The notes under the pieces: model-generated | Databases searched by the model: none | The model's input: the letters and a program-made list of their open reading frames with translations, nothing else | What the model was told of the DNA's origin: nothing | Shown: positions 42,581 to 52,574 of the stretch, piece by piece | Layout of the letters: each line of letters opens with the position of its first letter | Position numbering within the stretch: the stretch's first letter is position 1 | Made by a program: the position numbers and the translations under genes | Origin: Kitasatospora humi | GTDB lineage: Bacteria; Actinomycetota; Actinomycetes; Streptomycetales; Streptomycetaceae | NCBI RefSeq assembly: GCF_020907985.1 | Contig: NZ_JAJJPA010000010.1 | Location: 104,021 to 168,020 of the forward strand | DNA: 64,000 nt | Reading direction: 5' to 3'

Positions 42581-43969
42581 TCAGTGCGGCTGCGGCTGCG
42601 GCTGCGGCTTCGGCACCGTGCCCGGATCCGTCGGCAGCGGGTACGCGTTCGGGTCGACGGCCCCCGGCAGGCCGGTCGCCGGGACGGCCGGGGCCGTCGG
42701 GTCGGGCAGGGACGGCTGCGCGGGCGGAGCCGTGACCTGGCTGAACGGGATGCCGGGCGGTGCCTGCACCGACGCCGTCCGGCCCATCGGCAGCGTGCCC
42801 CGGCCGCCGGTCCCGCAGCCAGCCAGGCCCTCCAGGCCGTCCGGGCTCTGGGTGGCGGGCTGGTTGCCGCTGAAGCAGTTGCCGGGATCGGCCGCGGCCA
42901 GCACCAGGTCGGCCCCGTTGCCGGTGACCCGGTTGCCCTCCACGCGGTTGTCGCTCGCCGGGTGGCCGGGCGGGTCGGTGATGATCACCCCGGCCGCCTC
43001 GTTGCCCTGGACCAGGTTGCGCTGGACGCGGTTCCCGGTGCCGCCGCCGATCCCGATGCCGATCCCGAAGCCGCCGTCCGCCTGCTCGGGCGTGTCGGCG
43101 GCGTTGTCGTCGGCGACCACGTTGCCCGCGATCACCGCGCCGTGCTGCGGGGCGAGCGCCTCCTGGTCGTTGGAGTTCACCGTGACGCCGACCCGGTTGC
43201 CCGCGACCAGGTTGCCCAGCACCGACAACCCCTCGGAGGCGTTGGTCAGTTCGATGCCGACCGCGTTGTGCTCCATGGTGTTCCCGCGCACCACGGTGTC
43301 GCACGGCCGGCACTGGCCGACGTAGATGCCCGAATCGGCCTGCCCGGAGGCGTAGGAGTCCTCGATCGCGCCCTCGCGCGCGTCGAAGGCGTAGATGCCG
43401 TACAGGCCGTTGTCGTACGCCGTCACGCGGGTCGCGCGGAAGCCCTGGACGGCCGGGAAGCGGGCGGTGTCCAGCGGGTTGTAGGCGGAGCCGCCGGCGC
43501 CGCGCTGCTGCAGCCGCTCGTCGGTGACGCCGGTGAACAGCACGCCGTTGGCGAGGTAGCCGTGCACGGTGAGGTTCTCGACCACCGAGCCGGCACCGGT
43601 CACGGTGATGCCGTTGACCAGGCGCACGCCGCCGTCGAAGACCACCGCGTTGCGGTCCGTTCCGCGCAGCACCACGCGGGGCTTGGTGACGTGCACGCTC
43701 TCCCGGTACACGCCGGGGCCGATCAGCACGGTGTCCCCCGCCCGGGCGGTGTCCACCGCCTGCTGCACGGTGCGGAAGTCCTGCGGCACGCGCAGCACCG
43801 TCCCGGCCGGGTGCCGTGCGTCGGCGGACCGGGAGCCCGTGGCGGAGCATCCGGCGACCGCCAGCGCGACCGAGACGGCCAGCAACGAGAGGCGCGCCGG
43901 TGCCGTCCGGACCACCGCCGTTCGGACAGTAGAGCGACTCAACGGGCTTTCAGGACCCAGCATTTGCAT
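42581..43969 (-). CDS. Right-handed beta-helix lipoprotein
   Basis: About 462 residues. A signal sequence with lipobox (LLAVSVALAVAGC) is followed by a pectate-lyase-like/NosD-like helix: RVPQDFRTVQQAVDTARAGD, GVYRESVHVTKPRVVLRGTD, then repeated GNxV turns (LGNLVAGNRVGVTVNSNDQE, NRVQRNLVQGNEAAGVIITD). Such folds bind carbohydrates or metals. The C-terminus is Pro-rich and ends KPQPQPQPH. Start is ATG 43969 or 43963; TAGAAC at 43976-43981 suggests a leaderless transcript. It diverges from the DyP peroxidase with only 30 bp between starts. Confidence 0.82.
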   Translation of the reverse strand: MQMLGPESPLSRSTVRTAVVRTAPARLSLLAVSVALAVAGCSATGSRSADARHPAGTVLRVPQDFRTVQQAVDTARAGDTVLIGPGVYRESVHVTKPRVVLRGTDRNAVVFDGGVRLVNGITVTGAGSVVENLTVHGYLANGVLFTGVTDERLQQRGAGGSAYNPLDTARFPAVQGFRATRVTAYDNGLYGIYAFDAREGAIEDSYASGQADSGIYVGQCRPCDTVVRGNTMEHNAVGIELTNASEGLSVLGNLVAGNRVGVTVNSNDQEALAPQHGAVIAGNVVADDNAADTPEQADGGFGIGIGIGGGTGNRVQRNLVQGNEAAGVIITDPPGHPASDNRVEGNRVTGNGADLVLAAADPGNCFSGNQPATQSPDGLEGLAGCGTGGRGTLPMGRTASVQAPPGIPFSQVTAPPAQPSLPDPTAPAVPATGLPGAVDPNAYPLPTDPGTVPKPQPQPQPH

Positions 43970-43999
43970 GACAAGTGTTCTATCGTCTCCAATAGCCGC

Positions 44000-45214
44000 A
44001 TGCCGACCGAACCGGAAAACGCGCAGGATCCGATCCGACCCGCCACCACCGGTTTCGGTCGGCGCGGCGCACTGCTCGCCGCCGGAGCGGTGCTCGCCGC
44101 CGGGATCGGCGCGGCGGCCGACGAACTGGCGAGGGGCGACCGGGCGGCCAACCGCACCGGCAGCGCCGGCGGCCCGCCGCCCGGGCCGGCGATCCCCTTC
44201 CACGGCGTCCGGCAGGCGGGGGTGACGGCGCCTCAGCAACCGGCCACCCAGCTGCTCGCCTTCGACCTCCCGCAGACCTCCGCCGCCGCCGACCGGCAGA
44301 CCCTGCGGGGCGTCCTCGACGCGCTCGGCCGCACCCTCGCCGCCGTGGCCTCCGACACCCCGCCGGACCCGCGACTGCAGGGCGGCGGCACCACCCGGCT
44401 CACCTCCCTGGTCGGCGTCGGCCCCGCCCTCGCCGCCCGGCTCGGCCTCGACGTCCCCGCCGCACTCGCCGAGTTGCCGGCCTTCCCCGGCGACCGCCTG
44501 GACCCGGCGCGCGGCAACGGCGACCTCGTGCTCCAGCTGTGCGCGGCCGACCGCTGGACCCTGACCGTCGTCGCCGAACTCGCCGGCACGGCCGCACACG
44601 CCGCCGGCGCCGCCCCCCGCTGGTCGCAGTCCGGTTTCCTGCCCCGGACCGCCCCGGGCACCACCCCGCGCAACCTGTTCGGCTTCAAGGACGGCACCGC
44701 CAACCCCGATGACGCGGCGGCCGAGCAGTGGGTCTGGGGCCCGCCCGGGGCCCACCGGAACGGCACCGTCATGGTCTACCGCCGGATCCGCATGGACGTC
44801 GCCGGGTTCGCCGCCCTCCCCGCGGACCGGCGCGACCGGGTGATCGGCCGCCGGGCCGGCGACGGCGTGCCGCTCACCGGCACCGCCGAGCACGACGACC
44901 CGGACATCTACGCCAAGAACCCCGACGGCTCCTACGTGATCCCCGTCGACGCCCACGTCCGCCTCACCAGCCCGCGGCTCGACGGCGGCGCCCGGATGCT
45001 GCGCCGCAGCTACAGCTACGACGACGGCCCGGCCGATCGCGGCCTGCTGTTCTGCGCCTTCATGCGCGACCCCGCCCAGTTCGTCCGCGTCCAGGACCGC
45101 CTGGCCTCCCGCGACGCCCTCACGCCGTTCCTCCAGCACCAGGCGTCGGCGGTGTGCTACGTGCTGCCGGGCGCCGCGGCCGGCGGGACGCTCGGCGAAC
45201 AGCTCTGGACGTGA
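44000..45214 (+). CDS. Tat-exported DyP-type heme peroxidase
   Basis: 404 residues. A twin-arginine signal (FGRRGALLAAGAVLAAGIGA) exports the folded heme enzyme. The DyP GxxDG motif is GFKDGTANP (Asp231), the proximal heme ligand is probably His319 (VDAHVRL), and the YSYDDGPADRGLLFCAFMRD and FVRVQDRLASRDALTPFLQH segments are typical. It oxidises dyes, phenolics or metals with peroxide outside the cell. It resembles Streptomyces DtpA more than EfeB; no efeUO genes adjoin. Its neighbour is the divergent beta-helix lipoprotein. Confidence 0.92.
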   Translation: MPTEPENAQDPIRPATTGFGRRGALLAAGAVLAAGIGAAADELARGDRAANRTGSAGGPPPGPAIPFHGVRQAGVTAPQQPATQLLAFDLPQTSAAADRQTLRGVLDALGRTLAAVASDTPPDPRLQGGGTTRLTSLVGVGPALAARLGLDVPAALAELPAFPGDRLDPARGNGDLVLQLCAADRWTLTVVAELAGTAAHAAGAAPRWSQSGFLPRTAPGTTPRNLFGFKDGTANPDDAAAEQWVWGPPGAHRNGTVMVYRRIRMDVAGFAALPADRRDRVIGRRAGDGVPLTGTAEHDDPDIYAKNPDGSYVIPVDAHVRLTSPRLDGGARMLRRSYSYDDGPADRGLLFCAFMRDPAQFVRVQDRLASRDALTPFLQHQASAVCYVLPGAAAGGTLGEQLWT

Positions 45215-45250
45215 CGGCCGTCGCCGCCGTTCCGGTGCCCCGGGCGGCCG

Positions 45251-45279
45251 GCCGGCCACCGTCCGCCGCGGTGGCCGGC
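45251..45279. terminator. Bidirectional terminator after the DyP gene
   Basis: Perfect 11-bp stem GCCGGCCACCG/CGGTGGCCGGC with a 7-nt loop between convergent stops. Confidence 0.8.
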
Positions 45280-45302
45280 GCCGGGTTGCCCGGTCGCGTT
45301 CC

Positions 45303-46142
45303 TCAGCCGCGCATCAGTGCGTTGAGCTCGGAGTAGTCGAGGGCACCGGTCACGCTGGCGTAGGTGCCGGTGGTGGCCAGTTCGGTCGCCACCCGGCGCA
45401 CAACGGCGTAGGCCGCCTCGGCGACCCCGGAGCCGAGGCTGACCCGGGCCACGCCCAGCTTCGCCAGCTCGGGCACGGACGGGGTGCCGGGGCCGGCCAG
45501 GATGTTCAGCGGGGCGGGGATGGACTCGGCCAGGGCGGCGATCACGGCAGCGTCGGCCACGCCGGGGACGAAGATCCCGGTGGCCCCGGCGTCGAGGTAG
45601 GCGCGGGCGCGGTCCAGGGTCTCCTGGAGGCGGGTCTCCTCGGGGCCGACGGCGCGCAGGTAGGTGTCCACCCGGGCGTTGATGTAGAGCGGCACGCCCG
45701 CCCGCTCGGCCGCCGAGCGGGCGGCGGCGAGGCGCTCGCACTGCTCGGCGACGGGACGCAGCGGGGTGGCGCCGCTCCGGTGGGCGTCCTCGAGGTTGAT
45801 CCCGACGGCACCGGCCGCGATGACCTGGGCGACGGTGTCCCCGACCTCGGCCGGGGTGGCCCCGAAACCGCTCTCGATGTCGGCGGTGACCGGCACGGAC
45901 ACGGCGTTCACCACGCGCCGGACCAGCGCGACCGCCTCGTCCCGGTCGAGGTGGTCGCCGTCCGCCGCCCCCAGGCCCCAGGCGACTCCGGCGCTGGTGG
46001 TGGCGATGGCCCGGGCGCCGGTGGCCTCGACGAGGCGGGCGCTGGCGGCGTCCCAGGCATTGGCCAGGGCGAGCGGGGCGGCGGGGTCGTGGAGGGCGTG
46101 GAACAGCTTCGCGCTGTCGTGCTGTGCGGTCATGATCACCAT
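45303..46142 (-). CDS. Isocitrate lyase/PEP mutase-family protein
   Basis: 279 residues, TIM-barrel PEP mutase-like: PLALANAWDAASARLVEATG, TADIESGFGATPAEV, GINLEDAHRSGATPL, YINARVDTYLRAVG, LNILAGPGTPSVPELAKLGV. The metal and substrate residues of the 2-methylisocitrate lyase/PEP mutase fold are kept, but the specific reaction cannot be told. Its ATG overlaps the stop of the upstream gene (TAATG), implying translational coupling; an internal ATG at 46133 is an alternative. Last gene of the EamA-NmrA operon. Confidence 0.85.
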   Translation of the reverse strand: MVIMTAQHDSAKLFHALHDPAAPLALANAWDAASARLVEATGARAIATTSAGVAWGLGAADGDHLDRDEAVALVRRVVNAVSVPVTADIESGFGATPAEVGDTVAQVIAAGAVGINLEDAHRSGATPLRPVAEQCERLAAARSAAERAGVPLYINARVDTYLRAVGPEETRLQETLDRARAYLDAGATGIFVPGVADAAVIAALAESIPAPLNILAGPGTPSVPELAKLGVARVSLGSGVAEAAYAVVRRVATELATTGTYASVTGALDYSELNALMRG

Positions 46143-47047
46143 TAGAGCAACGCGGACCGCTGCGCGCTGGCGGTTTCGCGACACGGACGGCGGTCAGTCG
46201 GCGACAACCACGACTCCAGGGTGAGCAGTTCGGGGTGGCGCGCGCGCAGGGCGGCGAGGTCGGCCCGGAAGCCGTGCCCGCTCAACCAGTCGAACATGGC
46301 AGCCAAGTCCGGTACCTGTGAGTGCAGTTCGGCGATCGGTAGGCGAGTGAAGCGGGTCGGGATGCCGTCGGCCCTGGTGAAGGCGTCGGCCACCTGGCGC
46401 ACGGTCAGTTCGTCACCGGCGATCTCCAGCTGCCGGCCGACGAACTCCTCGGGATGGGCGAAGGCTTCGGCGGCGATCCGGGCGATGTCGGTGAGGGCGA
46501 TCATCTGCAGCGGTGTGTCGTGGTCCAGTGCGATGGCACCGACCCGCTCGCCGCCCTCGGGCGGCGGCAGCAGGTGGCGCCAGTTCTCCATGAAGAACAC
46601 CGGCCGCAGCACGGTGGCGGGCACGCCGCCGGCGGCGAGGTGCGCCTCGATCGCCGCCTTGGTCTCGAAGTGCGGCACGCCGGAGCGCCGTTCGGCGCCG
46701 CCGACCGAGCTGTAGACCAGGTGCGCGACACCGGCGGCCCGGGCCGCGTCGGCGACGTTCCCGCCCTGCCGCACCTCCAACTCGGGGTTCGGGTCGGCCG
46801 GATCGGAGGGCTGGACGCTGAAGACGCCGTACGCGCCGCGGGCCGCCGCGCGCAGCGATCCCGGATCGCCGAGATCGCCCCTGACCAGGTCGGCGCCCAG
46901 CTCCTGGAGGGCCTTGGCCCGTGGGCTGTCCGGGTCGCGGACCAGGGCACGTACGGCCCAGCCGCGGGCGAGCAGGGTGCGGGCGACGACGCCGCCCTGG
47001 CCGCCGGTCGCGCCCGTGACCAGCACGGCCGCCTTGGTGTTCGACAC
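46142..47047 (-). CDS. NmrA-like NAD(P)-binding protein
   Basis: 301 residues of the atypical SDR/NmrA group: AAVLVTGATGGQGGVVARTL, ALVRDPDSPRAKALQELGAD, VYSSVGGAERRSGVPHFETK, VLRPVFFMENW. Lacks the YxxxK pair of active SDRs at the usual spacing, so a redox sensor or isomerase role is possible. AAAGGA before the GTG at 47047 overlaps the end of the EamA gene. Confidence 0.88.
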   Translation of the reverse strand: MSNTKAAVLVTGATGGQGGVVARTLLARGWAVRALVRDPDSPRAKALQELGADLVRGDLGDPGSLRAAARGAYGVFSVQPSDPADPNPELEVRQGGNVADAARAAGVAHLVYSSVGGAERRSGVPHFETKAAIEAHLAAGGVPATVLRPVFFMENWRHLLPPPEGGERVGAIALDHDTPLQMIALTDIARIAAEAFAHPEEFVGRQLEIAGDELTVRQVADAFTRADGIPTRFTRLPIAELHSQVPDLAAMFDWLSGHGFRADLAALRARHPELLTLESWLSPTDRRPCRETASAQRSALL

Positions 47048-47059
47048 TGCGAGGTCCTT

Positions 47060-47989
47060 TCAACGACGGGTGGACGACTTGGCCGGTGCGGGGAGTTGGC
47101 CGGCGACGATGGCGGCGAGCGAGATCACGAAGCCCAGGAGCTGGACCGCGCCGAGGGTCTGGCCGAGCACCGCGGCGCCCAGGACCGCGGCCACCAGCGG
47201 TGAGATCAGCACCAGCACGGCAACCGAGCCGACCGGCAGGGCGGTGACGCCGCGGAACCAGAGCACGTAGGCCAGGAGGCCGCCGGCCAGCGCCATCCAG
47301 AGGTAGCCGAGGACGGCGCGCAGGTCGATGGCCGGCGCCGGTCCCTCGACCAGGAAGGTGACCGGCAGCAGGAACAGGCCTCCCGCCGTGAGCTGCCAGC
47401 CGGCGAACGCGGTGGGACCGACCCCGGCGGGGCGTCCCCAGCGCTTGGTGAGCGTCACCCCGAGCGCCATCGAGGCCGCGTTGCCCAGACCGGCCATGAC
47501 CCCCACGGTGTCGAGCGCGGCCTTCGGCCCGAGCACCACCAGGCCGACGCCGAGCACGCCCACCACCCCCCAGGCGAGGCGCCAGCCGGACAGCCGCTCA
47601 CCCAGCACCGCCACGGCCAGGACGGCGACGACGAGTGGTTGGGCGGCCGCCGTGGTGGCGGCGACGCCTCCCGGCAGGCGTTCGGCGGCGAGGAACAGCA
47701 GGGGGAAGCACAGGCCGATGTTCAGCAGGCCGAGGGCCGCGGCCTTCGCCCACCAGGCCCCGCGCGGCAGCGTCCTGGTGACCGCCAGCGCGATCAGGCC
47801 GGCGGGCAGCGCGCGCATGAGTCCCGCGAAGAGCGGGTGCGCCGGTGGCAGGAACTCGGTGGTGACGACGTAGGTCGTGCCCCAGATGACGGGAGTGATG
47901 GCGGTCAGGGCGGTGCGCGGCAGATGGCCGCGGGGAGCGTCGGGAACTCCGGCGCCTCGGGAGGCGCGCTGGACGGTTGAGCTGGTCAC
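47060..47989 (-). CDS. EamA/DMT-family transporter
   Basis: 309 residues, ten helices in two EamA repeats (ITPVIWGTTYVVTTEFLPP; ALPVGSVAVLVLISPLVAAV). Exports amino acids or metabolites. First gene of a three-gene minus-strand operon, divergent from the LysR gene with a 79-bp gap. GTG start at 47989. Confidence 0.9.
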   Translation of the reverse strand: MTSSTVQRASRGAGVPDAPRGHLPRTALTAITPVIWGTTYVVTTEFLPPAHPLFAGLMRALPAGLIALAVTRTLPRGAWWAKAAALGLLNIGLCFPLLFLAAERLPGGVAATTAAAQPLVVAVLAVAVLGERLSGWRLAWGVVGVLGVGLVVLGPKAALDTVGVMAGLGNAASMALGVTLTKRWGRPAGVGPTAFAGWQLTAGGLFLLPVTFLVEGPAPAIDLRAVLGYLWMALAGGLLAYVLWFRGVTALPVGSVAVLVLISPLVAAVLGAAVLGQTLGAVQLLGFVISLAAIVAGQLPAPAKSSTRR

Positions 47990-48972
47990 GCCTCAAAACT
48001 GACGTGTGATCAACCGATGAGTCCAACACAGGCTTTTCACTTCATCGATCTCGAATCACGATGGATCCATGGAGCTCCAGCAGATGCGCTATGTGATCGC
48101 CGTGGCCGAGACCAACAGTTTCACCCGGGCCGCCGAGCGGTGCCTGGTCGTCCAGTCCGCGCTCAGTCATCAGATCGCGCGCCTGGAAAGGGAGTTGGGC
48201 GCCCGCCTGTTCGAGCGCACCAGCCGCAGGGTGCGGCTGACACCGGCCGGGGCGGCGTTCCTGCCCGCCGCCCGACAGTGCCTGGACGCCGCCGAGCGGG
48301 CGGCCGCCGAGGTGGCGGCGGCGTTGGGTGAGGTGCGCGGACGGCTCGTGGTGGGCCTGATCCCCACCGTCGCCGCCGTCGATGTCCCGGGCGCGCTGCG
48401 GGAGTTCCGCCGACGCTATCCGCAGGTGCGGGTCGGCCTGCGGGTCGGTGCCAGCGACGACCTGGTCGAGCAGGTCAAGGGGGCGCCCTGGACGTGGCGT
48501 TCCTCGGGCTGCCGACCACGGCTCGGGTCCAGGGCGTCGAGGCACGGGAACTGGCCCGGGACCGGCTGGTCGCCGTGGTCGCGCCGGACCATCCGCTGGC
48601 CGGCGAGCCCTCGGTCAGCCTCGCCGGGCTCGCCGGTGAGGTGTTCGTCGACCTGCCGGCCGGGACGGCGGGGCGGATCCAGACCGACCAGGCCTTCGCC
48701 GCGGCCGGCCTGACCCGTGAGGTCGCCTTCGAGGTGACCACCGCGGACTACATGGACCGGCTGGTCGGGCAGGGGCTCGGGGTCGCGATGTTCCCCTCCG
48801 CCTCGGTGCACCGGCTCTCCGGCGTCACCGCCGTCGAGGTCACGGACGGGCCGGTGCGGATCGAGTACGTCATCTGGAGTCCCGTCGGCCGCACCCCCGC
48901 GGCGGCCGCCTTCCTGGACCTCCTCGAGCTTCCCGGGCCGGGCGACGACGCGGCCCGTGCGGCCCGAGCGGC

Positions 48973-50196
<1,224 letters not shown>

Positions 50197-50268
50197 AGCG
50201 ATGAATGTACGGCGTATGCATGAGGTAGTGCAACCCATATGCTGCAAGGAAAACAAGGGAGTTGCCGC

Positions 50269-50363
50269 CTAGTGCACTAGTGCATGCCGGGTGCGTCGGA
50301 GGGCTTGCGCACCCCTGTGGCCTGGTGGACTAGGGTGGCGGTGCACTGCTGGTGCACTAGTGC
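50269..50363. promoter_or_regulatory. GntR-type operator cluster between monooxygenase and regulator
   Basis: Perfect palindromes CTAGTGCACTAG (50269-50280) and GCACTAGTGC (50354-50363), with further TAGTGCA/GGTGCAC half-sites at 50226 and 50340. The second palindrome abuts the regulator's ribosome site (GGAGGAGAGGG). They are placed to control both divergent genes. Confidence 0.7.
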
Positions 50364-50375
50364 GGAGGAGAGGGC

Positions 50376-51374
50376 ATGGACGAGCCGGAGGAGCCGCGCT
50401 ACCGCCGGATCGCGGCGGAGCTGCGGGGACGCATCGAGGCGGGCGAGCTGGCGGTGGGCGACCGGGTGCCGTCGACCCGGGAGATCACCCGGCAGTGGGG
50501 GGTGGCGATGGCGACCGCAACCCGGGTGCTGACCGAGCTGCGCCAGACCGGTCTGGTGCGCGCGGTGCCCGGCGTGGGCACGGTGGTAGCGGCCGCTCCC
50601 CGAGCGTCGGGCCCCCAAGCGTCGGGCCCCCAGGCGGCGGCCTCGCAGGCGCTCGCGGCCCCGCAGGCGCCCGCGGCAGCGTCCCCGCGCCCCGCACGGC
50701 GGGCTGCCCAGGAGGGAGCACTGACCCCGGAGCGGATCGTCGCCGCCGCGATCGGGATCGCCGACCAGGAGGGACTGGCCGCCGTCTCGATGCGGCGGGT
50801 GGCGGCCGAGCTGGGCGTGGCGACCATGTCGCTCTACCGCCATGTCGCGGACAAGGACGGCCTGTTGGTGCAGATGATGGACCGGGCCTTCACCGAGTGG
50901 CCGCTGCCCGCCGACCCGCCGCGGGGCTGGCGGGAGCGGCTCGAACTGGCCACCCGGATGATGTGGGCGATGTTCCGCCGCCACCCGTGGCTGGCGTCGG
51001 CCCTGTCGGTGACCCGCCCGCAGCCGGTGGCCGGCGCGATCCCCTACAGCGAGTGGGTGCTGGCCTCGCTGGCCGCCCAGGGACTCGACCTGGGCACCGC
51101 CTTCAACGCCCACCTGATGCTCTTCAACCACGTGCGGGGCACGGCGGTCAACGTCGAGTCCGAGCTGGAGGCACAGGCGCACAGCGGCATCGACAACGAG
51201 GAGTGGATGGACAGTCAGGAGCCCGCGCTGCACGCCATCATGGCCGGCGGCGACTTCCCGATGATGAACCGACTGGTCGCCGAGGGCTACGACTTCGACC
51301 TGGACGCCCTCTTCGAGTTCGGTCTGCAGCGGCTGCTCGACGGCCTCGCCGTGCTGATCGAGCGGGAAAAGTAG
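50376..51374 (+). CDS. GntR-TetR double DNA-binding regulator
   Basis: 332 residues with two different DNA-binding domains. Residues about 8-72 are a GntR winged helix (YRRIAAELRGRIEAGELAVG, STREITRQWGVAMATATRVL). An Ala/Pro/Gln-rich linker (73-112) leads to a TetR helix-turn-helix at 116-165 (LTPERIVAAAIGIADQEGLA, VATMSLYRHVADKDGLLVQM) and a TetR C-terminal ligand domain. The operator region carries GntR-style palindromes. It probably represses itself and the divergent monooxygenase and responds to a small molecule. Confidence 0.9.
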   Translation: MDEPEEPRYRRIAAELRGRIEAGELAVGDRVPSTREITRQWGVAMATATRVLTELRQTGLVRAVPGVGTVVAAAPRASGPQASGPQAAASQALAAPQAPAAASPRPARRAAQEGALTPERIVAAAIGIADQEGLAAVSMRRVAAELGVATMSLYRHVADKDGLLVQMMDRAFTEWPLPADPPRGWRERLELATRMMWAMFRRHPWLASALSVTRPQPVAGAIPYSEWVLASLAAQGLDLGTAFNAHLMLFNHVRGTAVNVESELEAQAHSGIDNEEWMDSQEPALHAIMAGGDFPMMNRLVAEGYDFDLDALFEFGLQRLLDGLAVLIEREK

Positions 51375-51402
51375 GTGCGCCTGCGGGACCATGGGCGCCA
51401 GA

Positions 51403-51450
51403 CTCTCCCCAGCCTGCCGCGGGGAACCCCCGCGGACTGGGAAGAGGGGG
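51403..51450. repeat. Long palindromic element of a second type
   Basis: An imperfect hairpin of about 20-bp arms: CTCTCCCCAGCC and GCCGCGGGG on the left mirrored by CCCCCGCGG and CTGGGAAGAG on the right. It lies in the 83-bp gap before the nucleotidyltransferase gene and reaches its ribosome site. Confidence 0.7.
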
Positions 51451-51457
51451 TGGGCCG

Positions 51458-52177
51458 GTGCACGTGGTGCTGGCAGGAGTGGTCGGGTCGACGGCCTACG
51501 GGCTGGCGCGAGCCGGCTCGGACGTGGACCGGCTCGGGCTGTTCGCGGTGCCCACCGAAGAACTGCACGGGCTTCGCCGACCGGTGGAGTCGGTGGTGAG
51601 CTCGGCGCCGGAGCCGGACCGGACCATGCACGAGGCGGCCAAGTGGTGCCGGCTGGCCCTGTCCGCCAACCCGACGGCGAGCGAACTGGTCTGGCTGCCA
51701 GACGAGTTGTACGAGGTGCGGACCGCGCTCGGCGACGAGCTGATCGCCCTGCGCGGCGCACTGCTCAGCGAGCGGGCGGTGCGTGGCTCGTACCTCGGCT
51801 ACGCCGGGCAGCAGTTCCGCAAGCTGCTCACCCGAGGGCCGGACGAACGGCCGCGGGCCGCCAAGCACGCCCGGCACCTGGTGCGGCTGCTGGAGCAGGG
51901 CGTCCGGCTGCACGAGACCGGGGAGCTGGTGGTGCGCCTCGCCGACCCCGAGCAGGTGCGGGAGGCGGGCGAGCGGATCGCCGCCCGCCCGGAGCTGGCC
52001 GAGCCGCTGCTGGCCGACGCCGAGCGGCGGCTGGACCGCCCCGGGGTGCTGCCGCAGGCACCCGACGAGGCCCGGGTGGAGGCGTGGCTGCGCCGGGTGC
52101 GCCAGGCGTACTGGACGGCTGACGGCCCGTCGGACGGCATCGCGTCGGGTCTGCGGAAAACCCCTGTCGGTAGATGA
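51458..52177 (+). CDS. YcgL-like predicted nucleotidyltransferase
   Basis: 239 residues. The N-terminus has the Pol-beta superfamily signature LAGVVGSTAYGLARAGSDVD (G-S then D-x-D), followed by a helical C-terminal domain (RPRAAKHARHLVRLLEQGVR). It matches the COG3541/YcgL group, whose substrate is unknown. GAGGGGG upstream supports the GTG at 51458. Not paired with a HEPN partner here. Confidence 0.78.
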   Translation: MHVVLAGVVGSTAYGLARAGSDVDRLGLFAVPTEELHGLRRPVESVVSSAPEPDRTMHEAAKWCRLALSANPTASELVWLPDELYEVRTALGDELIALRGALLSERAVRGSYLGYAGQQFRKLLTRGPDERPRAAKHARHLVRLLEQGVRLHETGELVVRLADPEQVREAGERIAARPELAEPLLADAERRLDRPGVLPQAPDEARVEAWLRRVRQAYWTADGPSDGIASGLRKTPVGR

Positions 52178-52262
52178 TCAACGAGTGGCACAATCCCCGT
52201 TCACGGCGGCCGAAAGCCGGCCGGCAGCACGCCCAGCGCGTGACCAGGGACGGGGGAACGAG

Positions 52263-52574
52263 ATGGACAACGCACGAGTGACGAGGCCCGGGACGCTCAG
52301 CCGGGCGGCGGCGGGGCTGGGCCTGGTGGGCCTGCTGGTGGGCGCCGCGAGCGTGGCGGCGGCCGGTACGGCCTTCGCGCAGAGCGGTGGGACGCCGACG
52401 CCGGCGGAGTGGAACAGCACCGGCTCGGCGGTGCAGCCGTCGGACTGGAACAACACCGGCGCGGCGGTGCAGCCGTCGGACTGGAACAACACCGGCTCCG
52501 CGGTGCGTCCGTCGGTGTGGAACAACACCGGCTCGGCGGTGCAGCCGGCGGAGTGGAACGGCACGGGGGCCTGA
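52263..52574 (+). CDS. Small secreted WNNTG-repeat protein, unknown function
   Basis: 103 residues. A signal peptide (AAAGLGLVGLLVGAASVAAA, cleavage near AFAQ) is followed by a mature chain of about 60 residues composed almost only of a 12-residue repeat, consensus PSDWNNTGSAVQ: four full units and a final PAEWNGTGA. No cysteine, almost no charge. GGGGGAACGAG precedes the ATG. I do not recognise the family. A regular Trp/Asn/Thr/Gly spacing suggests a surface-active, amyloid-like or ligand-presenting peptide; that is speculation. Confidence 0.8.
   Translation: MDNARVTRPGTLSRAAAGLGLVGLLVGAASVAAAGTAFAQSGGTPTPAEWNSTGSAVQPSDWNNTGAAVQPSDWNNTGSAVRPSVWNNTGSAVQPAEWNGTGA
52401..52571 (+). repeat. 36-bp in-frame tandem repeats
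   Basis: Four 36-bp units starting at 52401, 52437, 52473 and 52509 plus a 27-bp partial at 52545. Units differ at few positions, mostly at the D/E/V codon before Trp. Confidence 0.95.

Noticed and set aside
38835..43850. 1671-codon minus-strand open frame
   Set aside because: Crosses the LAFTG gene and others in antisense. The true minus-strand gene there is the beta-helix lipoprotein in a different frame.
52401..52571. Regular 36-bp spacing that could suggest a CRISPR array
   Set aside because: The units are contiguous without spacers, in frame, and inside a gene with a signal peptide.
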